DNA of 64,000 nucleotides, taken from contig NZ_CP094289.1 in NCBI RefSeq assembly GCF_022759505.1, positions 1,674,001-1,738,000 on the forward strand, written 5' to 3'. The first letter of the stretch is position 1, and every line of letters begins with the position of its first letter. The position numbers and the translations under genes are program-made. Shown here piece by piece: positions 35,945 to 46,156 of this stretch. The notes beneath the pieces are model-generated. The model ran no database searches and was not told where the DNA came from. It was given only the letters and a program-made list of their open reading frames with translations. Source of the DNA: Georgenia sp. TF02-10 (GTDB taxonomy: Bacteria > Actinomycetota > Actinomycetes > Actinomycetales > Actinomycetaceae).

Positions 35945-36817
35945 GTGCCCCTGATCCGCGTCACCGACCCCGCCGACCCCCGGCTCGCCGATTACACCAG
36001 CCTCACCGACGTCGCGCTGCGCGCCCGGGACGAGCCGGCCCGCGGCCTGTACATGGCCGAGTCCTCCAAGGTGATCGCCCGGGCGGTGGCGGCCGGGCAC
36101 CGGCCGCGGTCCTTCCTCATGGCGCCGCGGTGGCTGGCGGACATGGCCCCGGTCATCGCCGCCGCCCCCGGCACCGGCGGGCACGACGACGGCGGGGAGG
36201 TCCCCGTCTACGTCGCCGAGGAGCCGGTGCTCCGGGCGGTCACCGGCTTCCACCTGCACCGCGGGGCGCTGGCCGCGATGCACCGGCCGCCCCTGCCGGC
36301 GGTGGCCGACGTCCTCGCCGGCGCCCGGGACGGAGGCGGGGCACGCCGGGTCGTGGTCCTAGAGGACGTGGTGGACCACACCAACGTGGGTGCGGCGTTC
36401 CGTAGCGGTGCCGCCCTCGGGGTCGACGCCGTGCTGGTCACCCCCCGGTCCGCCGACCCCCTCTACCGGCGCAGCGTGCGGGTGTCGATGGGCACCGTCT
36501 TCCAGGTGCCGTGGACCCGGTTCGGGCACTGGCCGGCCGGTCCGCCGGCCGGTGCCAGCGACGGCATCGACCTGCTGCACGGCCTGGGCTACACGGTGGC
36601 GGCGCTCGCGCTGGACGAGCGCTCGGGCAGCCTCGACGAGCTCGCGGCCAGCCCGCCGGAGCGGCTGGCGATGGTGTTCGGCACCGAGGGCGACGGGCTC
36701 AAGCGGCAGACCGTCGCCCGGTGCGACCTGACCGTCCGGATCCCGATGGCCGGCGGGGTGGACTCGCTCAACGTCGCGGCGGCGGTTGCCGTGGCCGCGT
36801 GGGCCACCCGGGCGTAG
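35945..36817 (+). CDS. TrmH/SpoU family RNA 2'-O-methyltransferase
   Basis: This 290-residue protein has a GTG start and an N-terminal substrate-binding part (GLYMAESSKVIARAVAAG, then PRSFLMAPRWL). The C-terminal SPOUT domain shows the three SpoU motifs: VVVLEDVVDHTNVGAAFRSG near 139-158, MVFGTEGDGL near 240 and a final IPMAGGVDSLNVAAAVAVA. It uses SAM to methylate the 2'-OH of a nucleotide in rRNA or tRNA. The target is unknown, though relatives include the 23S rRNA methylases that give thiostrepton or similar resistance. It stands alone, after the ABC operon terminator. Confidence 0.9.
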   Translation: MPLIRVTDPADPRLADYTSLTDVALRARDEPARGLYMAESSKVIARAVAAGHRPRSFLMAPRWLADMAPVIAAAPGTGGHDDGGEVPVYVAEEPVLRAVTGFHLHRGALAAMHRPPLPAVADVLAGARDGGGARRVVVLEDVVDHTNVGAAFRSGAALGVDAVLVTPRSADPLYRRSVRVSMGTVFQVPWTRFGHWPAGPPAGASDGIDLLHGLGYTVAALALDERSGSLDELAASPPERLAMVFGTEGDGLKRQTVARCDLTVRIPMAGGVDSLNVAAAVAVAAWATRA

Positions 36818-36853
36818 GGCACCGGCAGGGATCGGCCGCGGACGCGTGCCGCC

Positions 36854-36895
36854 GTCTGTGAACGTTAGCTCCGCGACGAGCAGCGACACGGACTC
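36854..36895 (-). pseudogene. Short relic of an nhaA gene
   Basis: The minus strand reads ESVSLLVAELTFTD, and the intact NhaA encoded at 38964-40223 has FTVSLLIAELSFTD. The DNA matches too: 36857-36890 (GTGAACGTTAGCTCCGCGAC and on) against 39144-39177 (GTGAACGACAGCTCCGCGAT and on). The relic lies directly after the stop of the helix-turn-helix gene, in another frame, with nothing else of NhaA around it. Confidence 0.5.
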
Positions 36896-37208
36896 ACGCG
36901 ACCTGGATCCGCTGGTCGCCGGCCACGTACTCGGCGGCCAGTCCTCCGCCGACGGCCTCGAGGTAGCTGCGGATGGTGCCGATCTTGGCGTTGTCGAGGT
37001 CACCGTGCTCGATCTTGGAGACCTGCCGCTGCCCGACGCCGATGCGCTCGGCCAGCTGGGCCTGCGTCAGGCCCGCCTGCTCGCGCAGCTCGCGCAGCCG
37101 GTAGCCGCGGACCTCGGCGAGCATCCGCTCCTTGTGCGCCTCGATCTGCGCCCGACTCTCGGGATCCACGGGGTGCTTAGCGAGGTACTCCTCATAGCTC
37201 AGAGCCAT
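36894..37208 (-). CDS. XRE-type antitoxin-like regulator (HigA-like)
   Basis: This 104-residue protein has a basic helical N terminus (RAQIEAHKERMLAEVRGY) and a classical helix-turn-helix (LRELREQAGLTQAQLAERIG, then VGQRQVSKIEHGD) at about 37-70, followed by TIRSYLEAVGGGLAAEYVAG. This is the HigA-like antitoxin layout in which the toxin gene comes first. Upstream, only the last codons of a HigB/RelE-like toxin survive. ATG 37208 follows GAGAGGAGAG. It may now be an orphan DNA-binding protein. It ends next to an nhaA relic. Confidence 0.85.
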   Translation of the reverse strand: MALSYEEYLAKHPVDPESRAQIEAHKERMLAEVRGYRLRELREQAGLTQAQLAERIGVGQRQVSKIEHGDLDNAKIGTIRSYLEAVGGGLAAEYVAGDQRIQVA

Positions 37209-37213
37209 CTCGA

Positions 37214-37270
37214 TCACTCTCCTCTCAACGGGCGCAGACGGTCGTCGAACAGGTCGTCGGCACCCCTCGA
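37214..37270 (-). pseudogene. C-terminal remnant of a HigB/RelE-type toxin
   Basis: Just upstream of the antitoxin-like gene the minus strand reads RGADDLFDDRLRPLRGE and a TGA (37216-37214). This looks like the end of HigB-like toxins whose C termini read ADDLFDxHL. A stop codon about 20 codons further upstream closes the frame, so no toxin body is left. The remaining gap to 37500 holds no supported gene. Confidence 0.45.
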
Positions 37271-37500
37271 TGGTTCGACGTCCACCCTCCCCATGCCGCC
37301 AGCGAGGCCCTGCACGGTCTACCGGCCAGCCGGCGGCCGGGCGCCGTGAGGTTCGGGAGGTGGTCGACCTCGCTTCGGTCCATGTCCTCGCCGGTACGCG
37401 CCGGTCACCGCCGTGCCGGCCCTGGCGGGACTCGCTACCGGCGGCGGCTCGCGCACCTGCCGGGGAGGGAGTTTGCTGGAACGACCGGAAGGAGAAGCCC

Positions 37501-37863
37501 ATGACGTGGACAAGCGAGGAACTCGACGCGATCGGTGCGGCGGAGGAGCTGCGGATCAGCCCTGCGGGGACCGGCCCGGGCACGGGCGTGCCGATCTGGG
37601 TCGTCCGGGTGGGCGACGCGCTGTACGTGCGGTCGTGGAAGGGCCCGGCGGGGAAGTGGTACCGCCGCGCCGTCGCCGAGGGCACGGCCAGGATCAGCGC
37701 GGCATCCATCGAGCGCGAGGTCCGGCTCGTCCGGGACACCGAGGACGACGACGTCGTCGACGAGGCGTACCGCACCAAGTACGCCCGGTACGGCGACGAC
37801 TACTTGCAGCCGATGGTCAACCCACCGGCCCGCGACACCACGCTGCGCCTCGACGCGGCCTGA
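37501..37863 (+). CDS. DUF2255 family protein
   Basis: This 120-residue protein starts MTWTSEELDAIGAAEELRIS and has the DUF2255 core PIWVVRVGDALYVRSWKGPA, GKWYRRA and DEAYRTKYARYG. The family is common in actinobacteria and has a split-barrel flavin-binding-like look, but no proven function. The ATG follows GAAGGAGAAG. The next gene, a zinc alcohol dehydrogenase, starts 14 bases after its stop, and the two are probably one operon. Confidence 0.9.
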   Translation: MTWTSEELDAIGAAEELRISPAGTGPGTGVPIWVVRVGDALYVRSWKGPAGKWYRRAVAEGTARISAASIEREVRLVRDTEDDDVVDEAYRTKYARYGDDYLQPMVNPPARDTTLRLDAA

Positions 37864-37876
37864 GGAGAGGACCACG

Positions 37877-38896
37877 ATGCGTGGAGTAGTGCTGCACGGC
37901 CCCGGGGACGCGCGGGTGGAGGAGCGGCCGGACCCGCAGATCGTCGAGCCCACGGACGCGGTCATCCGGGTGTCCGCGGCCTGTGTCTGCGGGTCGGACC
38001 TGTGGCCCTACCGCGGGGTGGAGGACGTCCACGACGCCCCCATGGGCCACGAGTACGTCGGGGTGGTGGAGGAGGTCGGCGCCGAGGTGCGCACCGTCAA
38101 GCCCGGCGACTTCGTCGTCGGCTCGTTCTGGGCCTCGGACAACACCTGCGAGATCTGCCGGGCCGGGTACCAGTCCTACTGCATCCACCGGGTACTGATG
38201 GGCACCATCGGCACGCAGGCCGAGCGCGCCCGCATCCCGCTGGCCGACGGCACCCTGGTCGCGACCCCCGGGATGCCGGACCCCGACCTGATCCCCTCGC
38301 TCCTGGCCGCCTCGGACGTCCTGGGCACCGGCTGGTTCGCCGCCGTCGCGGCCGAGGCCGGCCCGGGCAAGACCGTCGCGGTGGTCGGCGACGGCGCCGT
38401 CGGGCTGCTCGCCGTCCTGGCCGCCCGGCGGCTCGGCGCCGAGCGGGTCCTGGCGTTCAGCCGGCACCCCGAGCGGCAGGCCCTGGCCCGGGAATTCGGC
38501 GCGACCGACATCCTCACCGAGCGCGGGGAGGAGGGCGTGGCCCGGGTCAAGGACCTCACCGGCGGGCTGGGCGCGCACAGCGTGGTCGAGGCGGTCGGCA
38601 CGCAGCAGTCGATGCTGCAGGCCATCGGCGCCACCCGCCCCGGCGGGCACGTCGGGTTCGTCGGCGTCGCGCACGGCGTGAGCATCCCCGGCGCGACGCT
38701 GTTCGGCGCCGGGATCCACCTGCACGGCGGCGCCGCCCCGGTGCGCCGCTTCCTGCCCGAGTTGGTGCGGCTGATCTGGGACCGCGAGATCGACCCCGGC
38801 CGGGTCTTCGACCTGACCCTGCCGCTGGAGCGGGCCGCCGAGGGGTACCGGGCCATGGACGAGCGCCGCGCCACCAAGGTGCTCCTCACCCCCTGA
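37877..38896 (+). CDS. Zinc-dependent alcohol dehydrogenase (MDR superfamily)
   Basis: This 339-residue protein has the catalytic zinc motif CVCGSDLWPYRG near 36-47 and MGHEYVGVVEEVG near 56-68. A structural-zinc-like loop (CEICRAGYQSYC) follows. The Rossmann nucleotide site VAVVGDGAVGLLAVLAARRLGA is near 170. It should oxidise an alcohol or reduce an aldehyde with NAD(P), and the substrate is unknown. The loop has three cysteines rather than the usual four. ATG 37877 has GGAGAGG upstream and the gene is coupled by proximity to DUF2255. It converges with nhaA, with a 67-base gap. Confidence 0.9.
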   Translation: MRGVVLHGPGDARVEERPDPQIVEPTDAVIRVSAACVCGSDLWPYRGVEDVHDAPMGHEYVGVVEEVGAEVRTVKPGDFVVGSFWASDNTCEICRAGYQSYCIHRVLMGTIGTQAERARIPLADGTLVATPGMPDPDLIPSLLAASDVLGTGWFAAVAAEAGPGKTVAVVGDGAVGLLAVLAARRLGAERVLAFSRHPERQALAREFGATDILTERGEEGVARVKDLTGGLGAHSVVEAVGTQQSMLQAIGATRPGGHVGFVGVAHGVSIPGATLFGAGIHLHGGAAPVRRFLPELVRLIWDREIDPGRVFDLTLPLERAAEGYRAMDERRATKVLLTP

Positions 38897-38963
38897 CCGG
38901 CCGTGGCGTCGAGCGCCGGGCCCGCGCCGACCCCGGGCGGACGGCGCCAAGACCGCGGACGGC

Positions 38964-40223
38964 TCAGCCGTCGTCGGGCGCACCGCCGATGACCGGCTGC
39001 GGAGGGTCGGGGACGCCGTCGTCGTTCATGTCGGCCGCGCGCGCCCGCCGGCTGTCCCACCGGAGCAGGACGGCGGCCGCGGCCGCCGACAGCGTGGTGC
39101 CCGCGAGCACGGCGATCTTGGCGCCCGCCGCCGTGCTCTCGTCCGTGAACGACAGCTCCGCGATGAGCAGCGACACGGTGAAGCCGATGCCCGCCAGCAG
39201 CCCGACGGGGAGCAGGTCCCGGAGACCGATGCCGTCGGGCAGCCGCAGGCGCGCGGACCGGGTCGCCAGCGCGACCACGCCCAGGATCCCGGTCACCTTG
39301 CCCACCACGAGGCCGAGCACGACCGCCGGCACGACGGCCTGGGCCAGCGGCGAGCCGTCCCCGGGGCCGCCGACCAGCGTCACCCCGGCGGAGAAGAACG
39401 CGAACAGCGGCAGGGCGACGACCGCCGACCAGGGCCGCACGGCCTGCTCGTACCGGTGCGCCCGGTCCGCCGCCTCACCGCGGACCGGCCGGGCCGGCAC
39501 GGCGAGGCCCAGCAGGACACCGGCGATGGTGGCGTGCACCCCGGACGCGTGCATCAGCCCCCACGCGACCAGCGCCAGCGGCGCCAGCAGCACCGGGTGG
39601 GCGCAGGAGGACCTGACGAGGACCGCGAACACCGCGACGGCGACCAGGGCGAGCGCCAGCGCCCCGACCGCGACGTCGTCGGTGTAGAAGACGGCGATGA
39701 CGACGATGGCGAGCAGGTCGTCCACCACGGCCAGCGTGAGCAGGAACGTGCGGATCGCCACCGGCAGCCCGCGGCCGAAGATCGCCAGCACGGCGAGCGC
39801 GAACGCGATGTCGGTGGCGGTGGGGATCGCCCACCCGCTGAGCGCGCCGGTGTCGCCGGCGGCGACCACGACGGCGGTGTAGAGGGCCGCGGGGACGAGC
39901 ATGCCGCCGACCGCCGCGAGCACCGGGACGGCCGCGCGGCGCGGGTCGCGCAGCGAGCCGACGACGATCTCGCGCTTGAGCTCGAGGCCGACGGTGAAGA
40001 AGAAGACGGCGAGCAGCCCGTCGGCCGCCCAGTGGGCCAGGTCGAGGTCGAGGTGCCACGCGGCCGGCCCGACGACGGTGTGCGCGACGGCGTCGTACGC
40101 GGCCCGCCACGGCGAGTTCGCCCAGAGCAGGGCGAGGGCGGCGGCCGCGATCAGCAGCGCACCCCCGGTGGTCTCGCGGGAGGCCCAGCGGCGGACGGCG
40201 GAGGGTGCGGGTGTGCGTGCCAT
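38964..40223 (-). CDS. nhaA: Na+/H+ antiporter NhaA
   Basis: This 419-residue protein has about 12 membrane helices and clear NhaA motifs: FFFTVGLELKREIVVGSL, the unwound region WAIPTATDIAFALAVLA with its two neighbouring functional aspartates in FLLTLAVVDDLLAIVVIA, and the late GIGFTVSLLIAELSFTD. It exports sodium in exchange for protons in the membrane. ATG 40223 is preceded by AGGAG at eight bases; the longer frame adds an arginine-rich leader not seen in the family. A 42-base relic similar to its C-terminal part sits at 36854-36895. Confidence 0.93.
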   Translation of the reverse strand: MARTPAPSAVRRWASRETTGGALLIAAAALALLWANSPWRAAYDAVAHTVVGPAAWHLDLDLAHWAADGLLAVFFFTVGLELKREIVVGSLRDPRRAAVPVLAAVGGMLVPAALYTAVVVAAGDTGALSGWAIPTATDIAFALAVLAIFGRGLPVAIRTFLLTLAVVDDLLAIVVIAVFYTDDVAVGALALALVAVAVFAVLVRSSCAHPVLLAPLALVAWGLMHASGVHATIAGVLLGLAVPARPVRGEAADRAHRYEQAVRPWSAVVALPLFAFFSAGVTLVGGPGDGSPLAQAVVPAVVLGLVVGKVTGILGVVALATRSARLRLPDGIGLRDLLPVGLLAGIGFTVSLLIAELSFTDESTAAGAKIAVLAGTTLSAAAAAVLLRWDSRRARAADMNDDGVPDPPQPVIGGAPDDG

Positions 40224-40394
40224 GCGGGTGCTCCTGGGGCGACGGCGGAGGCCCTCGACGGGGCACCGACGAGGACGCCGACCAGACTTCCCGGCACACC
40301 GGGCATCCACTGTACGTGGGGCCGCCGGGGAGCGCCCGGCCCGTCCGTCTCCCGGACCTGCCGGGCGCCCCAGCCCGCAGGTCCTGAACCCGTC

Positions 40395-42038
40395 TCAGCC
40401 CCGCAGGTCTCGCCGGCGCACGGCCGCCGCCGCGAACGCGGACAGCGCGACCGCCACCCCGGTCAGCGCCACGAGCGGCAGCGGCTCTAGGGCCGCCGCC
40501 GGGACCGCCGGCACCAGGGCGAACGGCGCCACGTCGAGCACCGCCGGGGGCAGGTCGAGCACCGGCCCGTACAGCCCGACGAGGATCGCGGCGACGAGCA
40601 GCAGCCAGCCCGGCCACGCGGGCAGGCCGGCGCCGTGCAGGAGCGCCGCCAGCGCGGCGAACCCGGCCACCACCGGCAGGTACGCCAGCGCGGCGAGCGT
40701 CAGGTCGGCCACGATGGCGCCGCCCGCGGTGCCCGCCGCGCCCAGCCCGAGGCCGAGCCCGGACGCCAGGAGCAGCATGGTGGCGCCCAGCAGGGCCACC
40801 GCGAGCTGGCTGCCCGCCCACGCCGGCCGCCCGACCGCCCCGGCGAGCACGACGGCGGCCCGGCCGTCCGCCTCCTCCCGGCGCAGGCGGTTGACCGTGA
40901 CCGTGGCGAACACGGCCACCGCCATCGACAAGAACCCGAGGAACGCCGACAGGGTCGCCGTCACGACGTCGCCGCCGCCCGCCGCCCCGAACACCTCGGC
41001 GAGCTGCGGCTGCTCCCTGAAGCTCTCGACGATGCCGCCGGTCAGCGACCCGGTCAGCGCGGCGAAGCCGAACAGGCCGACGCCCCAGCCGACCAGGCTC
41101 GCGCGCTCGAGCCGGAGCGCCAGGCCGAGCGGGGCGCGCAGCCACCCGGCGGCGTGGGCGGCGCCCCGGCGGTCCGGGAGGAGGCCGGCGCCGACGTCCC
41201 GCCGGCCGGACAGCACGAACGCGGCGGTCACCAGCACCGCGGCGGCCGCCACCGGCAGCAGCAGCGGCCACCACCGCAGGTCGACGAAGGCGCGGGTCTG
41301 CTGCGCCCACCCGATCGGGGACGCCCAGGACAGCGCGGTGCCGCCCACCTGCTGCGCGTCACCCACCCCGCGCAGGACGAAGGCGAGCGCCAACAGCGCC
41401 CCCGCCGCGCCGGTCGCCGCCCGCGCACCGGTGGTGAGCTGCGCGGTCACGGCCGCCACGGCGGCGAACACCAGCCCGACCGCGGCGACACCCGCGGCGA
41501 CCGCCAGGCTGTCCGCGGGCGGGAGATCGTTGGCCACGAGGGCCACAGCGAGGCCGACGGCGACCGCCGCGTTGGTCACGACCGCGTCCACCAGCGCTGC
41601 GACGAGCGGCGCCTGCCGGCCGACGGCGCCGGCCCGGACCAGGTCGGTCCGACCGACCTCCTCCTCGGCGCGGGTGTGCCGCACCACGAGGAAGACCGAC
41701 ATCAGGGCCGCGGCGACCGCCAGCAGGCCGAGCATCTCGTTGGCGATCATCACGCCGAACGTGTAGTCCTCGAGCCCGTAGCCCGGGCCGGTCAGCAGCG
41801 CCCCGGACGGCTCCCGCATGATCGCCGCGCGCGTCTGCCGCGCCGCGGCGTCCGGGTAGACCACCGGGATGATGGCCCCGAAGTAGCCGATCAGCCCGGC
41901 GAGGGCCACCACCCAGACGGCGATCCGGACCCGGTCGCGGTGCAGCGCGAACCGCGCGAGCCGGGCGGCCCCGGCGACGGCGCCCGCGCCGCGGGCAGGC
42001 ATCCGGGCCGGCGGCCGGCCGCCGACGAGCGCAGTCAC
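40395..42038 (-). CDS. ABC transporter permease, antibiotic exporter type
   Basis: This 547-residue protein has about 12 hydrophobic helices and the pattern of large actinobacterial polyketide/antibiotic exporter permeases ([77 protein letters not shown]). The GTG at 42038 overlaps the stop of its ATPase partner as GTGA. The longer open frame to 42953 is antisense-type shadow over the ATPase gene. With the ATPase and TetR upstream it forms a drug-efflux unit. The export substrate is unknown. Confidence 0.87.
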   Translation of the reverse strand: MTALVGGRPPARMPARGAGAVAGAARLARFALHRDRVRIAVWVVALAGLIGYFGAIIPVVYPDAAARQTRAAIMREPSGALLTGPGYGLEDYTFGVMIANEMLGLLAVAAALMSVFLVVRHTRAEEEVGRTDLVRAGAVGRQAPLVAALVDAVVTNAAVAVGLAVALVANDLPPADSLAVAAGVAAVGLVFAAVAAVTAQLTTGARAATGAAGALLALAFVLRGVGDAQQVGGTALSWASPIGWAQQTRAFVDLRWWPLLLPVAAAAVLVTAAFVLSGRRDVGAGLLPDRRGAAHAAGWLRAPLGLALRLERASLVGWGVGLFGFAALTGSLTGGIVESFREQPQLAEVFGAAGGGDVVTATLSAFLGFLSMAVAVFATVTVNRLRREEADGRAAVVLAGAVGRPAWAGSQLAVALLGATMLLLASGLGLGLGAAGTAGGAIVADLTLAALAYLPVVAGFAALAALLHGAGLPAWPGWLLLVAAILVGLYGPVLDLPPAVLDVAPFALVPAVPAAALEPLPLVALTGVAVALSAFAAAAVRRRDLRG

Positions 42039-42946
42039 CGCAGCACCCCGTCCACGCCGCCCGCCCCGGCCGGGCCGTACTGCTGCACGAACAGCTCCTC
42101 CAGCGTCGGCGGGGACGCCGTCAGCGACGCCAGCCCGAGGGTGGACAGGTGCGCGGTCACCGGGGACAGCGCTGCCTCGTCGACCGACAGCCGCACCGTG
42201 CGCCCGTCGACCCGGACCTCGTGCACGCCGGGGAGCGCCGCCACGCCGCGCGGGTCGCCGGCGACCGTCGCGGTCACCGCCGTGCGGCGGAGGTGGCGCA
42301 GCTCGGCCAGCGCGCCGGACAGCACCGCGCGCCCGTCGCGGATGATCGTCACCCGGTCGCAGAGCCGCTCCACCTCCGCGAGGATGTGCGAGGACAGCAG
42401 CACGGTCCGACCCTCGGCACGCGCCCGCGCGATGCACTGCTGGAAGACCAGCTCCATCAGCGGGTCCAGCCCCGAGGTCGGCTCGTCCAGCACCAGCAGC
42501 TCGACATCGGCGGCCAGCGCCGCGACGAGGGCGACCTTCTGCCGGTTCCCCTTGGAGTAGGTCCGCGCCTTCTTGCTCGGGTCGAGGTCGAACAGCTCGA
42601 GGAGCTCGGCGCGCCGCCCCGGGTCCGCCCCGCCGTGCAGGCCGGTGAGCAGGTCGATCGCCTCCCCGCCGGTCAGCCGGGGCCAGAGGCTGACGTCGCC
42701 GGGGACGTAGGCGAGGCGGCGGTGCAGGGCGACGGCGTCCGCCCAGGCGTCGCCGTCGAGCAGCCGCGCCGTGCCGGCGTCGGCGCGCAGGAGCCCGAGG
42801 AGCACCCGGATGGCGGTGGACTTCCCGGCCCCGTTCGGGCCGAGGAACCCGTGCACCTCGCCGGCCCGAACGCTCAGGTCGAGGCGGTCGAGGGCCCGCA
42901 CCGGGCCGAAGGACTTGGACAGCCGGCTGATCTCGATGACGGGCAC
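42035..42946 (-). CDS. ABC transporter ATP-binding protein, drug exporter type
   Basis: This 303-residue DrrA-like ATPase has Walker [10 protein letters not shown] near 36-44, signature [15 protein letters not shown] near 134 and Walker [15 protein letters not shown] near 155. The H-loop is in [14 protein letters not shown]. The C-terminal extension ([20 protein letters not shown]) is typical of antibiotic exporters. It powers the permease encoded next (GTGA overlap). It starts 28 bases after the TetR stop, so TetR, ATPase and permease form one transcription unit, probably autoregulated. The DrrA-type signature lacks the usual LSGGQ. Confidence 0.92.
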   Translation of the reverse strand: MPVIEISRLSKSFGPVRALDRLDLSVRAGEVHGFLGPNGAGKSTAIRVLLGLLRADAGTARLLDGDAWADAVALHRRLAYVPGDVSLWPRLTGGEAIDLLTGLHGGADPGRRAELLELFDLDPSKKARTYSKGNRQKVALVAALAADVELLVLDEPTSGLDPLMELVFQQCIARARAEGRTVLLSSHILAEVERLCDRVTIIRDGRAVLSGALAELRHLRRTAVTATVAGDPRGVAALPGVHEVRVDGRTVRLSVDEAALSPVTAHLSTLGLASLTASPPTLEELFVQQYGPAGAGGVDGVLR

Positions 42947-42973
42947 GACGCACGCACGCTCTCGGACGGACGG

Positions 42974-43723
42974 TCAGGATGGGTCGGGCGTGGGGGAGCG
43001 GGGTCGCCGGGACCGGGACGCCGGTCCTGCTGGCCCTGCCGGTCCTGCTGGTCCGGCTGGTCCGGCCGTCTCACCCCGGGAGCCGGCCAGGTACGCCAGG
43101 TAGGCGTCGAGGACCTCGCGGTCGGTGAGCAGGCCCTCCGTGTACAGCTCGAGCGACGGCAGCCCGACGCGCTCGACGTAGGCGCGCAGCGCGGCCCCCA
43201 GGTCCCGGGGGTCGCGCACCGGGTTCAGCGTCAGCTCGGTGAGCAGCGCACCCAGGCTGCACATGGTGAGCCACCGGGCCCGCGCGGCCTCGTCCCGGCT
43301 GGGCCGGACCGTCCCGGCGGCCACGCCGTCGGCCAGGTACTTCTCGGCGTCGGCCACGAAGGAGTCGACGAACGCGCGGGCCATGCCGCTCCCGTCCTGG
43401 AGGCTGCGCAGGACGTAACCGACCAGCGGCGCGTACGACTCGACCTGCGCCATCTCGACGAGCAGCTGCTGCGCCCGCGCCGGTCCGAGCACCTGCGCCT
43501 TGTGCTCCGCGATGGTGGCCAGCACGTGCGCGTCGCAGGCCTGCCGCAGCCCCTCCTTGCTGCCGAAGTGGTGCAGCACGAGCGCGGGGCTCACTCCAGC
43601 GTCCGCCGCGATGGTCCGCACGCTCGCGCCGAAGCCGTCGCGGGCGAACCGGTCGACGGCGGCCTCACGGATGCGCGCCCGGGCCGTGAGGTCCTCAGGC
43701 GGTGGCCGCCGCGCTGACCGCAT
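42974..43723 (-). CDS. TetR family transcriptional regulator
   Basis: This protein of about 249 residues has an N-terminal TetR helix-turn-helix (ARIREAAVDRFARDGFGASV, RTIAADAGVSPALVLHHFGSK) and a helical ligand domain. It closes with a collagen-like tail of Gly-Pro-Ala repeats and a basic end (RSRRPRSPTPDPS). It is the first gene of the TetR-ABC unit and probably represses it. ATG 43723 is preferred over GTG 43741 because a -10 element lies just upstream of it, consistent with a leaderless mRNA. Confidence 0.87.
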   Translation of the reverse strand: MRSARRPPPEDLTARARIREAAVDRFARDGFGASVRTIAADAGVSPALVLHHFGSKEGLRQACDAHVLATIAEHKAQVLGPARAQQLLVEMAQVESYAPLVGYVLRSLQDGSGMARAFVDSFVADAEKYLADGVAAGTVRPSRDEAARARWLTMCSLGALLTELTLNPVRDPRDLGAALRAYVERVGLPSLELYTEGLLTDREVLDAYLAYLAGSRGETAGPAGPAGPAGPAGPASRSRRPRSPTPDPS

Positions 43724-43730
43724 GTTCAGG

Positions 43731-43760
43731 ATGCTAGCCACTCGGTCAGCACCACGGCAA
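43731..43760 (-). promoter_or_regulatory. Candidate leaderless promoter of the TetR-ABC unit
   Basis: On the minus strand TTGCCG (43760-43755) and TAGCAT (43736-43731) are 18 bases apart. The ATG at 43723 lies seven bases beyond, and no Shine-Dalgarno sequence is present. No clear TetR palindrome was identified. Confidence 0.45.
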
Positions 43761-43786
43761 GACCGGAGCAGCCGGCGCCGGCACGC

Positions 43787-45309
<1,523 letters not shown>

Positions 45310-45336
45310 TCAGGCGCACAACTGTGCGGCATGACA

Positions 45337-45357
45337 GGGGCCTTGCCACAAGTCCCC
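45337..45357. promoter_or_regulatory. Rifamycin-associated-element-like palindrome upstream of rox
   Basis: GGGGCCTTG (45337-45345) and CAAGTCCCC (45349-45357) form an inverted repeat with eight of nine pairs around CCA. This resembles the rifamycin-associated element (GGGGCTTG...CAAG...CCC type) known upstream of rifamycin-inactivating enzyme genes in actinobacteria. It lies 127 bases before the rox start. The match is from memory of the consensus. Confidence 0.6.
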
Positions 45358-45365
45358 CCGTGCGC

Positions 45366-45388
45366 TATATCTTGGAAGTGGCGAGATA
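45366..45388. promoter_or_regulatory. PadR-operator-like inverted repeat upstream of rox
   Basis: TATATC (45366-45371), nine bases, then GCGAGATA (45381-45388). The same half-sites flank ten bases at 30833-30856 in the PadR operator. The rest of the 383-base region between rox and the next gene holds no gene I can support. Confidence 0.4.
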
Positions 45389-45593
45389 AACACCGGAATT
45401 ACCAGCCAGTGGATCGATCACCGACGAGGATCAGCCGACGCCGGTGGCTGTTTCGGAGCGGCCGCCAGGCGGTTCTCGGCGCGGCCGAGCAGGCGCCGGA
45501 CCCCGCCGACGGCACGATCGCGGTCGCACGGCCGGCGCATCGTCGGCGGGGGAGCGTCGCTGTGCGGCAGGAGCACGACGCCGCCGCACCTGG

Positions 45594-46022
45594 TCACCGC
45601 CGGGCGGTGCCGCCGTCGCCGGAGCCGGCGCCGTCGTCCGGCCCGGCGGCCCGCAGCACCAGGCTGTCAGGGACCCGGGCGAGCCCGAGGATCTGCCGCA
45701 CCACCGGCGGCGCCCACGAGCGGCCCGGGTCGTGGCGCAGGACCGGGTCGGTCAGCGCCACCTGCCGCCCGCGGACGAGGACTGTGCACCCGCCGGCGGC
45801 CAGCACGTTGCGCACCCAGTCCGCGTCCGCCCCGTAGGTCAGGGCGATCCGGTAGCCCCCGGGCGCGCGGAAGATGTTCACCGGGACGGTGCGGGACGTG
45901 CCGGACCGGCGCCCGGTATGGGTCAGCAACGCGAACCCGGGCAGGTGCGGGGCGACGCGGCGCATCACCCGGTTGAGGAGGTGCTTGTTCGCGCAGGCGA
46001 GGGCGCGGGGCAGCGGGCTCAC
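45594..46022 (-). CDS. Deazaflavin (F420)-dependent nitroreductase family protein
   Basis: This protein of about 142 residues has the DDN-family split-barrel pattern: LLTHTGRRSGTSRTVPVN, GGYRIALTYGADADWVRNVL, GGCTVLVRGRQVALTDP and a final helix (APPVVRQILGLARVPDSLVL). Such enzymes use reduced F420 to reduce quinones or nitro compounds. The C-terminal 20 residues are low complexity. GTG 46022 was chosen because GAGG lies nine bases upstream; GTG 46040 is possible. It is divergent from the YjbR-like gene. Confidence 0.85.
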   Translation of the reverse strand: MSPLPRALACANKHLLNRVMRRVAPHLPGFALLTHTGRRSGTSRTVPVNIFRAPGGYRIALTYGADADWVRNVLAAGGCTVLVRGRQVALTDPVLRHDPGRSWAPPVVRQILGLARVPDSLVLRAAGPDDGAGSGDGGTARR

Positions 46023-46156
46023 CCGCCCAGCCTCGCCCACGGCAGGACGTCCGGCCCGACGGGGAGCCTTCCCGGGCGCCCGTCCGACCGGCCGAGATGC
46101 CTCCCGCCCGGGGGATACCCGGCTACCCTGGCGCCCACCGGCCGGGAGGGACCGCC

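Noticed and set aside
42039-42953. N-terminal extension of the ABC permease frame
   Set aside because: This part overlaps the ATPase gene in another frame; the permease starts at GTG 42038 (GTGA coupling).
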